Notes under the pieces: model-generated
Told to the model about the DNA's origin: nothing
What the model saw: only the letters and a program-made list of their open reading frames with translations
Database searches by the model: none
Made by a program: the position numbers and the translations under genes
DNA from: Bacteroidales bacterium
Lineage (GTDB): Bacteria > Bacteroidota > Bacteroidia > Bacteroidales > WCHB1-69
Assembly: GCA_024400715.1 (NCBI GenBank)
Contig: JAKSMH010000036.1
Span: 1 to 7,704 of the forward strand
DNA length: 7,704 bases
Direction: 5' to 3'
In this document: positions 1-6,203 of the stretch, piece after piece
Layout: each line of letters starts with the position of its first letter
Position numbering within the stretch: position 1 is the stretch's first letter

Positions 1-1344
1 AGGGTCTTTGAGGCACAAGGCGGCATTGAGGATGACCCAAAGCGGTCTGATAGCCTCGGCTTCTTCTAAAAAAAAAAAAAAAACTATGGTTTTTGTCATT
101 CTACCAATTTGCTTTAGCATTTTGGTGATGCGGCGAGCCACAATCTCACGCCTTAATTCGATTGCCAGCTTTCTTCCAAGATCTGGACGGGAGAAATAAT
201 TCCGTTCAATCAAATTGCCATAGATGTCTTGTTCGCCTTCTTCGGGCGACCATCCTTGCAAATCCACATTGATAAAGGAATTGGTAACGCGGTATGGAGC
301 CAAGAATCCATCATCTATACCTTGTTTCAAAGAATAAGTGTATAGAGGTTCTCCGAAGTATTCAAGATTATTGGCACCATCAACGGCTTTTGGAGTGGCT
401 GTCATACCAATTTGGGTGGCTGATGAAAAATACTCCAGAATTTTACGCCATTCGGAATCATCTTTTGCGCTTCCTCTGTGGCACTCATCAACTAAAATCA
501 AATCAAAAAAGGATGGCTGAAATTCAGTAAATGGGTCTGGCACATTCTCTTCATAGGAAACAAGCTGCTGGTAAAGTGCCATATACACTTCATAAGCGGG
601 GTTCATCTCCTTGTTCTTTATCTTGGTCATTGATTTCTTGAATGGACGAAAGTCTTGTAGCATTGTTTGGTCTATCAAGACGTTTCTATCAGCAAGATAT
701 AGAACTTTCTTTTTTGCTTTGGATTTTGTCAAGCGATGTATGATTTGAAAGGCCGTATAGGTTTTGCCCGTTCCGGTAGCCATAACCAGCAGAATCCTAT
801 TTTGACCTTTTGCTACGGCTTCTATAGTTCGGTTGATGGCTATACGTTGGTAATATCGCGGAGAATTTGTGTGTTGGTCCCAATAATACGGTTCTTCAAT
901 GATTTTTTGCTGCTCTGGTGTGTATTGCTTGACAGATTGCAATCGAGCCAACAAATCTTCTGGAGATGGAAATTCGTCAAGAGAAAGTTCTTTTTCCTCT
1001 CCTGTGAGAAAGTCGTGTTCGAGAAAACCGTCACCATTGGAACTATATGCGAAAGGAACATCGAGAGTTTGAGCATAATCTATAGCTTGCTGCATTCCCG
1101 CTCCAAGTGTTTTGTTGTTGTCTTTGGCTTCAACGACTGCAATGGGTTGATTTTCTGCGATTCTCAACAAATAATCAACACGTTTCCTCTCTTTCCGAGC
1201 GTGGAATTTGTCCTGAATAATTACACGTCCGTCCGTGAAATATTCCATCCGGATAAGATTCTTATTCCAGCCTGCCTTTTCAATCGCAGGCGTGATATAA
1301 CGGAGTTTGATGTCTTCTTCAGACAACATTTTTTTGTTTTCCAT
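1..1344 (-). CDS. hsdR: Type I restriction endonuclease R subunit (EcoEI-like HsdR), N-terminal 448 residues, cut by window edge
   Basis: ATP-dependent DNA translocase and nuclease subunit of a type I restriction-modification complex, which cleaves unmodified foreign DNA together with HsdM and HsdS. The frame is open from ATG at 1344 to position 1. An N-terminal PD-(D/E)xK nuclease domain is visible: D56 in RVDYLL, E72-A-K74, and a QxxxY motif at Q86-Y90. The SF2 helicase core follows: Walker A ATGTGKT at 189-195, DECH at 286-289, and motif III TATP at 315-318. TIVF at 419-422 begins the second RecA-like domain, where the 16-T tract encodes FFFF at 422-425. From residue 427 onward the sequence still matches the family pattern (EEAEAIR...LN...KDP). 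Full-length relatives are roughly 770-820 residues, so just over half is present. An alternative start, M6 (1329), is possible. The hsdM and hsdS genes are not in the window and would be expected to the left. Confidence 0.93.
   Translation of the reverse strand, partial: MENKKMLSEEDIKLRYITPAIEKAGWNKNLIRMEYFTDGRVIIQDKFHARKERKRVDYLLRIAENQPIAVVEAKDNNKTLGAGMQQAIDYAQTLDVPFAYSSNGDGFLEHDFLTGEEKELSLDEFPSPEDLLARLQSVKQYTPEQQKIIEEPYYWDQHTNSPRYYQRIAINRTIEAVAKGQNRILLVMATGTGKTYTAFQIIHRLTKSKAKKKVLYLADRNVLIDQTMLQDFRPFKKSMTKIKNKEMNPAYEVYMALYQQLVSYEENVPDPFTEFQPSFFDLILVDECHRGSAKDDSEWRKILEYFSSATQIGMTATPKAVDGANNLEYFGEPLYTYSLKQGIDDGFLAPYRVTNSFINVDLQGWSPEEGEQDIYGNLIERNYFSRPDLGRKLAIELRREIVARRITKMLKQIGRMTKTIVFFFFLEEAEAIRPLWVILNAALCLKDP
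68..83. repeat. 16-base A/T homopolymer inside hsdR
   Basis: An uninterrupted run of 16 A on the plus strand, so 16 T in the hsdR coding strand. It encodes the last two bases of V421, four Phe codons and the first two bases of L426. At 16 T the downstream frame is the one matching HsdR. At 15 T the next codon is TAG, an immediate stop. At 17 T translation continues in an unrelated frame to the window edge. Runs this long slip readily in replication and also in sequencing and assembly. Confidence 0.9.
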
Positions 1345-1358
1345 AACTTCCGATAATA

Positions 1359-1416
1359 CAAAACTATTTACACAAATCAAGTTGCAAAAGTACAAAAAAG
1401 CCCTGTATTTTGCAAA
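1359..1416 (-). promoter_or_regulatory. Candidate Bacteroidetes-type promoters for hsdR
   Basis: On the minus strand, TACTTTTG (1392-1385) fits the Bacteroidetes -7 consensus TAnnTTTG exactly. A TTTG (1416-1413) lies 20 bp upstream, as expected for the -33 box. This would start transcription near 1380, giving a leader of about 35 nt. A second TAGTTTTG (1366-1359) lies closer to the gene, with the TTTG of the first box 18 bp upstream, so tandem use is possible. GGAAG sits just 2 nt before the ATG, too close for a good ribosome binding site. Confidence 0.6.
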
Positions 1417-1438
1417 AAACAGAAAAAATACAAAAATT

Positions 1439-1484
1439 TGACAATTTCTGTCACTTTGCATCAAGAAACTGACAAAAATTGTCA
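1439..1484. promoter_or_regulatory. Two TGACA-N5-TGTCA sites 31 bp apart (putative operator pair)
   Basis: TGACA-ATTTC-TGTCA occupies 1439-1453 and TGACA-AAAAT-TGTCA occupies 1470-1484. The second forms the core of the larger palindrome. Their centres (1446 and 1477) are 31 bp apart, about three turns of B-DNA, so dimeric proteins would bind on the same face. A single half-site TGACA follows at 1496-1500. The pair lies upstream of the hsdR -33 box on the hsdR side of the gap. The function is inferred from symmetry and spacing only. Confidence 0.45.
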
Positions 1485-1495
1485 GTTTCTTGATG
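1459..1495. repeat. Perfect palindrome with 17-bp arms
   Basis: CATCAAGAAACTGACAA at 1459-1475 and its exact reverse complement at 1479-1495 flank an AAA spacer. A further TGTCA (1450-1454) and TGACA (1496-1500) could extend the stem across a small internal loop. No T-tract follows immediately on either strand, so it does not look like a standard intrinsic terminator. It lies between the MBOAT stop codon and the hsdR promoter. An operator, a cruciform-forming site or an mRNA hairpin at the end of the MBOAT transcript are all possible. Confidence 0.85.
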
Positions 1496-1603
1496 TGACA
1501 ACGGCAGTAATGGTTATCGGAGATTCGAGCGGATAGTGTGCCTCGTCGCCCATAAGGTTGTGATGGACTTATCGTAGGCAGGGGTGATAAAATGATGGTC
1601 GAT

Positions 1604-3322
1604 TTAGAATTGGAAATAGATGAAAGGTTGCAGATCAGCCGTAATAAATTGATAAATTACGAAGATGCAAACCGCTGACACCAATCCGATTAACCATATC
1701 GGCATCAAGGCAAAGTTGATGCGATACCAGCGTTTCCATCGTGTTGGTAGCCAATGGATAATCATACCTAAGGCAAAAAGCAAGAATACATAACGATAGC
1801 CGTACGCAATTTGCGGAATCAGTTCCAAACGCCAGGGACTGCCGATTTGTCCCACCATGGCCTTGGCAGTATTCCAAGCCACTTCGTTGGCTTCTGCGGG
1901 ATCCAGGTTGGAACCGGAACGGAAAAACAAACGGGTAAACGTGATGAATACGAAAGTGAGGAAAATAGCCCACGAACGACTTAGCCAAATAATGGGATGG
2001 CCACGACGACAGGCATTGTAGATGGCACTAATCAAGGTGCCGAAGAAGATGACACCGGTCCAAACAACGCCGATATTGAGGGCTGGGGTAGGATAGAGGT
2101 AGTCGGCAACGGCAAAGACCATAAAAAGCAGGAAAGTAAGGATGCTTTTTTTCAGGAAGGTGAGATTTCGCCACATCTTGTAAATAAGGATGCCGATGCC
2201 GTTCAAGCCACCCCAAATGACGAAATTCCAACTGGCGCCGTGCCACAAGCCACCAATCAGCATCGTGGTCATCAGGTTGATTTGCGTACGCACTTTGCCT
2301 TTGCGGTTGCCACCAAGTGGAATGTACAGGTAGTCTTTCAACCAGGTGGATAACGATATGTGCCAGCGCTTCCAAAATTCTCCCGGATTCTTGGCTTTAT
2401 AAGGCGAGTTGAAGTTGATGGGTAGATAAAAGCCCATCAACATGGCAACCCCGATGGCAATGTCGGTGTAGCCGGAAAAGTCGGCATAAACCTGCAACGA
2501 ATAGGTAAACAAGGCCATCAGGTTTTCAAAACCCGTGTACATCGTGGGGTTGTTGAACACACGATCCACGAAATTGACGGCTAAGTAGTCGCTGAGTATG
2601 ATTTTTTTCAACAATCCATTCAAAATCCAAAATACCGCGATGCCAAATTGCCTTCTCGACAGGAAAAACGGCTTATAAAGTTGGGGAATGAACTGGTTGG
2701 CACGGATAATGGGACCGGCAACCAACTGCGGGAAAAAAGTGGTGTAAAAGCCAAAATCCAAAATGTTGTTCACGGATTCTATCTTTCGACGATAAACATC
2801 CACTAAGTAACTGATATTCTGGAAGGTAAAGAACGAAATACCCACAGGAAGCAAAATCTTCCCGGCATCAAATCGTGTTGAATTGGTCCATACATTGGCC
2901 CATTTTGCCAAATGGTTTACCACCTGTATATCACTGTGGAATAGCGAGTTATAGGCATCTGTAAAAAAATAGGCGTATTTGAAGTAGCATAAGATGGCCA
3001 GATTGACTACCACGCCAAGGGTAATCAAAAACTTACGATACCAGTTTTTTTCCGTTCGATAAATGCCTTTTCCGACAAAAAAACCGAAAATGGTGGAAAA
3101 AATCAAGATTAGGACGAAAAGTCCGGAAGTTTTATAGTAAAAAAGGACACTCACGAAGAACAAATAACTGTTTCTGAGCAAGCGTTTGTTCTTTAAAATG
3201 CAAAATCCGGCAAAAACGACGGCAAAAAATGCCCAAAAGTAGAATTGGGTAAACAATAGGGGATACCGCTCGTCAAACGAGAAAATATTGATGAAGAACT
3301 GTTTTATAAGCTCGATATCCAT
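1604..3322 (-). CDS. MBOAT-family membrane O-acyltransferase (AlgI/DltB type)
   Basis: A multi-pass inner-membrane protein of 572 residues, expected to move acyl groups (often acetyl) across the membrane onto a cell-surface polymer. Hydrophobic segments recur from about 25 to 560. Family hallmarks are clear: FFPQLVAGPIIR at 196-207, YADFSGYTDIAIG at 279-291, FWKRWHISLSTWLKDYLYIPLGG at 316-338 containing H321, and GGLWHGASW at 357-365 with H361, the position of the family's invariant catalytic histidine. FTRLFFRSG at 462-470 is also typical. The length is normal or slightly long. Such genes often sit beside an SGNH/AlgX-like hydrolase or a dlt cluster. None is here, so the acceptor (exopolysaccharide, LPS or other) cannot be named. 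ATG at 3322 lies about 22 nt from a probable transcription start. Confidence 0.93.
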   Translation of the reverse strand: MDIELIKQFFINIFSFDERYPLLFTQFYFWAFFAVVFAGFCILKNKRLLRNSYLFFVSVLFYYKTSGLFVLILIFSTIFGFFVGKGIYRTEKNWYRKFLITLGVVVNLAILCYFKYAYFFTDAYNSLFHSDIQVVNHLAKWANVWTNSTRFDAGKILLPVGISFFTFQNISYLVDVYRRKIESVNNILDFGFYTTFFPQLVAGPIIRANQFIPQLYKPFFLSRRQFGIAVFWILNGLLKKIILSDYLAVNFVDRVFNNPTMYTGFENLMALFTYSLQVYADFSGYTDIAIGVAMLMGFYLPINFNSPYKAKNPGEFWKRWHISLSTWLKDYLYIPLGGNRKGKVRTQINLMTTMLIGGLWHGASWNFVIWGGLNGIGILIYKMWRNLTFLKKSILTFLLFMVFAVADYLYPTPALNIGVVWTGVIFFGTLISAIYNACRRGHPIIWLSRSWAIFLTFVFITFTRLFFRSGSNLDPAEANEVAWNTAKAMVGQIGSPWRLELIPQIAYGYRYVFLLFALGMIIHWLPTRWKRWYRINFALMPIWLIGLVSAVCIFVIYQFITADLQPFIYFQF

Positions 3323-3350
3323 TGTTTTTTATCCTGATTTTTTCGGGCGG

Positions 3351-3381
3351 CAAAATTACGAAACTATTCTCATATTTCAAT
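3351..3381 (-). promoter_or_regulatory. Candidate promoter for the MBOAT gene
   Basis: Minus-strand TAATTTTG (3358-3351) matches the Bacteroidetes -7 box TAnnTTTG. ATTG (3381-3378), one base off the TTTG -33 box, lies 19 bp upstream. The predicted start near 3345 leaves a leader of about 22 nt before ATG 3322. It overlaps the region driving the divergent gene. Confidence 0.5.
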
Positions 3382-3393
3382 ATAATTATTTTG

Positions 3394-3401
3394 TATTTTT
3401 G
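3394..3401 (+). promoter_or_regulatory. Candidate -7 box for the secreted unknown gene
   Basis: TATTTTTG matches TAnnTTTG, 28 bp before ATG 3430, which would leave a leader of roughly 22-25 nt. No good TTTG -33 box was seen 19-21 bp upstream, so this promoter is weaker in evidence than the divergent one. The leader is A-rich with no strong Shine-Dalgarno, normal for this phylum. Confidence 0.45.
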
Positions 3402-3429
3402 CAGAAAAATTTTTAAAGAAAAAAAGATT

Positions 3430-4125
3430 ATGAAAAAACTGAATCTTATCATTATTGCGATGGTCGCTTCCTTGTTGTTAATCGGAGGACAAACCTATGG
3501 CCAGGCACGTAAAACCACAGCTCAGGTGGCCTCAAATAAAGGCTATGTCAAAGGCGAAATCATGAAACCCGTTGAAGCCAAGGATGCGGCTAAAATAGCT
3601 GACGGATTAACCCAAAAAGGTTGGAAAACAGACAAATACACCATTAAAGAGCAGCTGATTTCAACTTGGACCCTAATGTCCGAATTGAATGAGGAAACCA
3701 ACACCGCCAAATATGTTTTCGTTCGTAAAGTCAACACGCAGGAAAATTTGAAAGACACGAAGGAGAAAAACTATATGGACGCTATGGACAATTTGGGTAT
3801 TGAATTGATGGCACCCTTGATGATTCAATGCAAAGCCATTATGGAACAGAAAAAAATAAATCAGGATCAGATGAAAAACATGATGATGGTCATGAAGAGC
3901 GTTCCTCACGCAACCATTCAGCGAATGTCCAGAAAATCTATGGAGATTTATCAGGAAAATGACAATAAATTCACGGTTGAAACCTATTTCTTCGTGGATA
4001 AAGAAGCCACGTTAAAAGCCGTCAAAGCCGATTGCCTCAATTATTGTAAGGAAAAGTCAATGAATAAAGAATGTGTTGAAATTATAGAAACTCTTTTCAG
4101 AGATGGCAGCAAGCGGAAATTCTAA
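3430..4125 (+). CDS. Secreted protein of unknown function, Met-rich with four cysteines
   Basis: 231 residues from ATG 3430. I do not recognise the family. Residues 1-25 form a clear Sec signal peptide (MKKL, a hydrophobic stretch from about 5 to 20, then QTYGQA), with cleavage likely near 24-26 and no lipobox cysteine, so a soluble periplasmic or secreted protein is expected. The mature part is mixed alpha/beta in look: an Ala/Lys segment around 50-65, a hydrophobic/aromatic stretch at 76-98, and a helical middle (about 116-171) with 12 methionines, including MMM-V-M at 151-155. Four Cys occur, at 134, 202, 206 and 215, the last three as C-x3-C-x8-C. The gene is single, with its own promoter and terminator. 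The frame extends upstream to TTG 3322, but that start would place the signal sequence internally and overlap the promoter, so ATG 3430 is preferred. Confidence 0.8.
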   Translation: MKKLNLIIIAMVASLLLIGGQTYGQARKTTAQVASNKGYVKGEIMKPVEAKDAAKIADGLTQKGWKTDKYTIKEQLISTWTLMSELNEETNTAKYVFVRKVNTQENLKDTKEKNYMDAMDNLGIELMAPLMIQCKAIMEQKKINQDQMKNMMMVMKSVPHATIQRMSRKSMEIYQENDNKFTVETYFFVDKEATLKAVKADCLNYCKEKSMNKECVEIIETLFRDGSKRKF

Positions 4126-4146
4126 TTTATAGTTCTTTTAAGAGAT

Positions 4147-4183
4147 AAAAAAACGGGATGATTTGCGTCATCCCGTTTTTTTT
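4147..4183. terminator. Bidirectional intrinsic terminator
   Basis: ACGGGATGA (4153-4161), loop TTTGCG, TCATCCCGT (4168-4176) form a 9-bp GC-containing stem, flanked by seven A on the left (4147-4153) and eight T on the right (4176-4183). Read on plus it terminates the secreted-protein gene 22 nt after its stop. Read on minus it gives the same hairpin plus T-tract, for the efflux/OPT operon ending at 4201. Symmetric A/T flanks between convergent genes are the expected form for a shared terminator. Confidence 0.93.
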
Positions 4184-4200
4184 GTTGTGTCGGCTTGTGA

Positions 4201-6198
4201 CTATGCTTTCTTTTGAGAGAAAGAATGGATAACCAAATACACACACAAGGCGGCATACATCACGATGGCCAAGATGTCGTAGGCCGAACTTTGCAAATAT
4301 TCGGTCGGCATAGTGATTTCAACGCCACAGTATTTCATAATCGCACTGACCACGCCCATAATGGCGCCCCCCGCCAACATACCGGATGCCAACAGGGTTC
4401 CTTTTTCCTTACGGGCTTTGTTGACGGCTTCGTCTTTGCTGCGGTTGCCAATAAACCAGGCCAAAGCACCCCCAATCAAAAGAGGAATATTCAGTTGCAA
4501 TGGAATAAACATACCCAACGAGAATGCCAATGCAGGCACTCCGATACGGTCCAAAACGATGGCCAAAATGGCACCGATAATGTAGAGAATCCAAGGTGTT
4601 TGTCCGCCAAACATCAGGGGTTCGATGATGGCTGCCATGGCGTTGGCTTGAGGAGCCACCAATGCGTCTTCTCCCGTGTATCCGTAAGTCTTAGATAACA
4701 ACATAATGACAGCGCCCACCGTCAATGCGGAAACCAAGGTGCCCAAGAATTTCAAACCCTGCTGTTTATAGGGTGATGTGCCAATCCAATAGCCGATTTT
4801 CAGGTCCGTGATGAAACCGCCAGCCATGGCCAAAGCCGAGCAAACGATGCCACCGACCACCAATGCGGTGATAATGCCCGTGCCGCCTTGCAAGCCAACA
4901 GCTGACAAGATGAAAGAAGAAAGGATCAAGGTCATCATCGTCATGCCTGATACAGGGTTGGTGCCCACGGTTGCGATAGCCGTGGCCGCCACCGTGGTGA
5001 ATAGGAAGGCGAACAGAAATACGATCAAAATGCCCACGATAATCTGGGTGAGATTCATCTGCATTCCGCCAAAAATAAAGAAGACTATCAATAAAACGAT
5101 AACAGCCAAAAAGCCGAAAAGGATAATCTTCATTGGAATGTCTCTTTGAGTGCGAAGCACCTGCTGCTCTTCGGCATTTTTGCTCTTGCCGGCCTTGAAA
5201 GCAACGCTGAGCGAAGTCTTGATAACGCCGGCCGACTTGATGACACCCAAAATACCGGCCATGGCAATACCGCCAATGCCGATGTATCTAACATAATTCG
5301 AAAAAATGAAATCCGGATCCAAGGTGTTCATCATCACGCCATCGGGAGTAACACCGTATTGGCCCAACAGGGGAACGATAAACCACCAGGACAAGAATGA
5401 ACCGGCACAGATAATCATCGCGTATTTTAAGCCAATCAGATAGCCGGTGCCCAACAAAATCGCACTGCCATTCATCTTGAACACGAACTTGTGGTTCATG
5501 GCCAATTGTTCGCCCCAAGCCGCCATACGGGTAGTGATGTTTTCGGACCAGAAATGGAAAGTGGTCATACAGAAATCGTACAAACCGCCGACCAAACCGC
5601 TAATAACCAGCAATTTTGCCTGATTTCCACCTTTGGCTCCGGAAACCAGGATTTCGGTGGTTGCCGTTGCTTCGGGGAAGGGATATTTGCCGTGCATATC
5701 GGAAACAAAGTATTTTCTGAACGGAATCAAAAATAAAATGCCCAAAAAGCCACCAAACAAAGAGGCCAGGAAAATCTGGAAAAAGTTGACATTCATTTGA
5801 ATGTCGGGATTGGTTTCCTGAATGATGTAGATGGCTGGCAGGGTAAAGATGGCGCCTGCTACGATGACACCGGAACTGGCACCGATGGACTGGATGATAA
5901 CATTTTCTGACAGCGGACTTTTGCGCTTGGCCAAAGTGGATGCCCCCACGGCAATGATGGCAATGGGAATCGCCGCTTCGAAAACCTGTCCAAAACGCAG
6001 ACCCGCGTAGGCCGTGGCGGCAGAAAAGATAATAGCCATAATAATTCCCCAAATCACAGTCCATGCGTTGATTTCGGGATATTTTTTGTTGCCCATTAAA
6101 ATAGGCTTGTACTCTTCGCCCTCTTTCAACTCTGTGTAGGCGTTGTCGGGCATTTTAATTTCTTCCGAGTTTAAATAAATGTCTTTTTCGTCGTCCAT
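4201..6198 (-). CDS. OPT-family oligopeptide transporter
   Basis: A 665-residue inner-membrane transporter of the OPT superfamily, whose members take up oligopeptides or metal-chelate/siderophore compounds by cation symport. The bacterial substrates are poorly known, so none is assigned. A soluble acidic N-terminus of about 43 residues precedes some 15-16 hydrophobic segments spread from 45 to 658. Family hallmarks include YPFPEATATTEIL at 172-184, GTNPVSGMT at 412-420, YWIGTSPYKQQ at 470-480 and the conserved late stretch ALAFSLGMFIPLQLNIPLL around 556-574. The length is that of a complete prokaryotic OPT protein, with no interruption. It is the last gene of the operon: its ATG lies 5 bp after the TolC-family stop codon, without a clear Shine-Dalgarno, which suggests translational coupling. 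It ends 18 bp before the shared terminator's T/A flank. Confidence 0.93.
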   Translation of the reverse strand: MDDEKDIYLNSEEIKMPDNAYTELKEGEEYKPILMGNKKYPEINAWTVIWGIIMAIIFSAATAYAGLRFGQVFEAAIPIAIIAVGASTLAKRKSPLSENVIIQSIGASSGVIVAGAIFTLPAIYIIQETNPDIQMNVNFFQIFLASLFGGFLGILFLIPFRKYFVSDMHGKYPFPEATATTEILVSGAKGGNQAKLLVISGLVGGLYDFCMTTFHFWSENITTRMAAWGEQLAMNHKFVFKMNGSAILLGTGYLIGLKYAMIICAGSFLSWWFIVPLLGQYGVTPDGVMMNTLDPDFIFSNYVRYIGIGGIAMAGILGVIKSAGVIKTSLSVAFKAGKSKNAEEQQVLRTQRDIPMKIILFGFLAVIVLLIVFFIFGGMQMNLTQIIVGILIVFLFAFLFTTVAATAIATVGTNPVSGMTMMTLILSSFILSAVGLQGGTGIITALVVGGIVCSALAMAGGFITDLKIGYWIGTSPYKQQGLKFLGTLVSALTVGAVIMLLSKTYGYTGEDALVAPQANAMAAIIEPLMFGGQTPWILYIIGAILAIVLDRIGVPALAFSLGMFIPLQLNIPLLIGGALAWFIGNRSKDEAVNKARKEKGTLLASGMLAGGAIMGVVSAIMKYCGVEITMPTEYLQSSAYDILAIVMYAALCVYLVIHSFSQKKA

Positions 6199-6203
6199 AG
6201 GAT

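Larger units (their letters stand above)
1345..1603. other. Intergenic region between the MBOAT gene and hsdR
   Basis: This 259-bp gap separates two genes on the same strand. The half nearest hsdR (about 1345-1440) is very AT-rich and carries the promoter boxes. The middle holds the palindrome and paired sites. The part nearest the MBOAT stop (1501-1603) is less AT-rich, with no recognisable gene and no hairpin plus T-tract for MBOAT. The base-composition change may mark a junction where the restriction locus was inserted, but no target-site repeat was found. Confidence 0.5.

Noticed and set aside
736..1356. Long plus-strand open frame (206 codons) opposite hsdR
   Set aside because: It lies wholly antisense to the well-supported hsdR nuclease and helicase domains, its product is Phe/Cys/Ile-rich with no family resemblance, and it has no convincing promoter.
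1459..1495. The palindrome as an intrinsic terminator of the MBOAT gene
   Set aside because: No T-tract directly follows on either strand; on the minus strand the next T-rich stretch is about 20 nt away, after a second, weak 5-bp stem.
1510..1536. Short plus-strand frame reading MVIGDSSG, resembling the GDS block of SGNH hydrolases, the usual MBOAT partner
   Set aside because: It is on the strand opposite to MBOAT, stops after eight codons, and no further SGNH blocks (Asn or DxxH) appear nearby, so chance similarity is more likely than a remnant gene.
1997..2353. Open frames overlapping the MBOAT gene on both strands (also 2028-2375 and 1635-1988)
   Set aside because: They fall inside the conserved MBOAT coding sequence in other frames and have no coherent protein character.
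3322..3429. Upstream TTG start extending the secreted protein by 36 residues
   Set aside because: It would bury a clear signal peptide inside the protein and run through the probable promoter; ATG 3430 starts a canonical MKK signal sequence.
4213..6064. Multiple open frames inside the OPT gene on both strands
   Set aside because: These are composition-driven shadows of a complete, motif-rich transporter gene.
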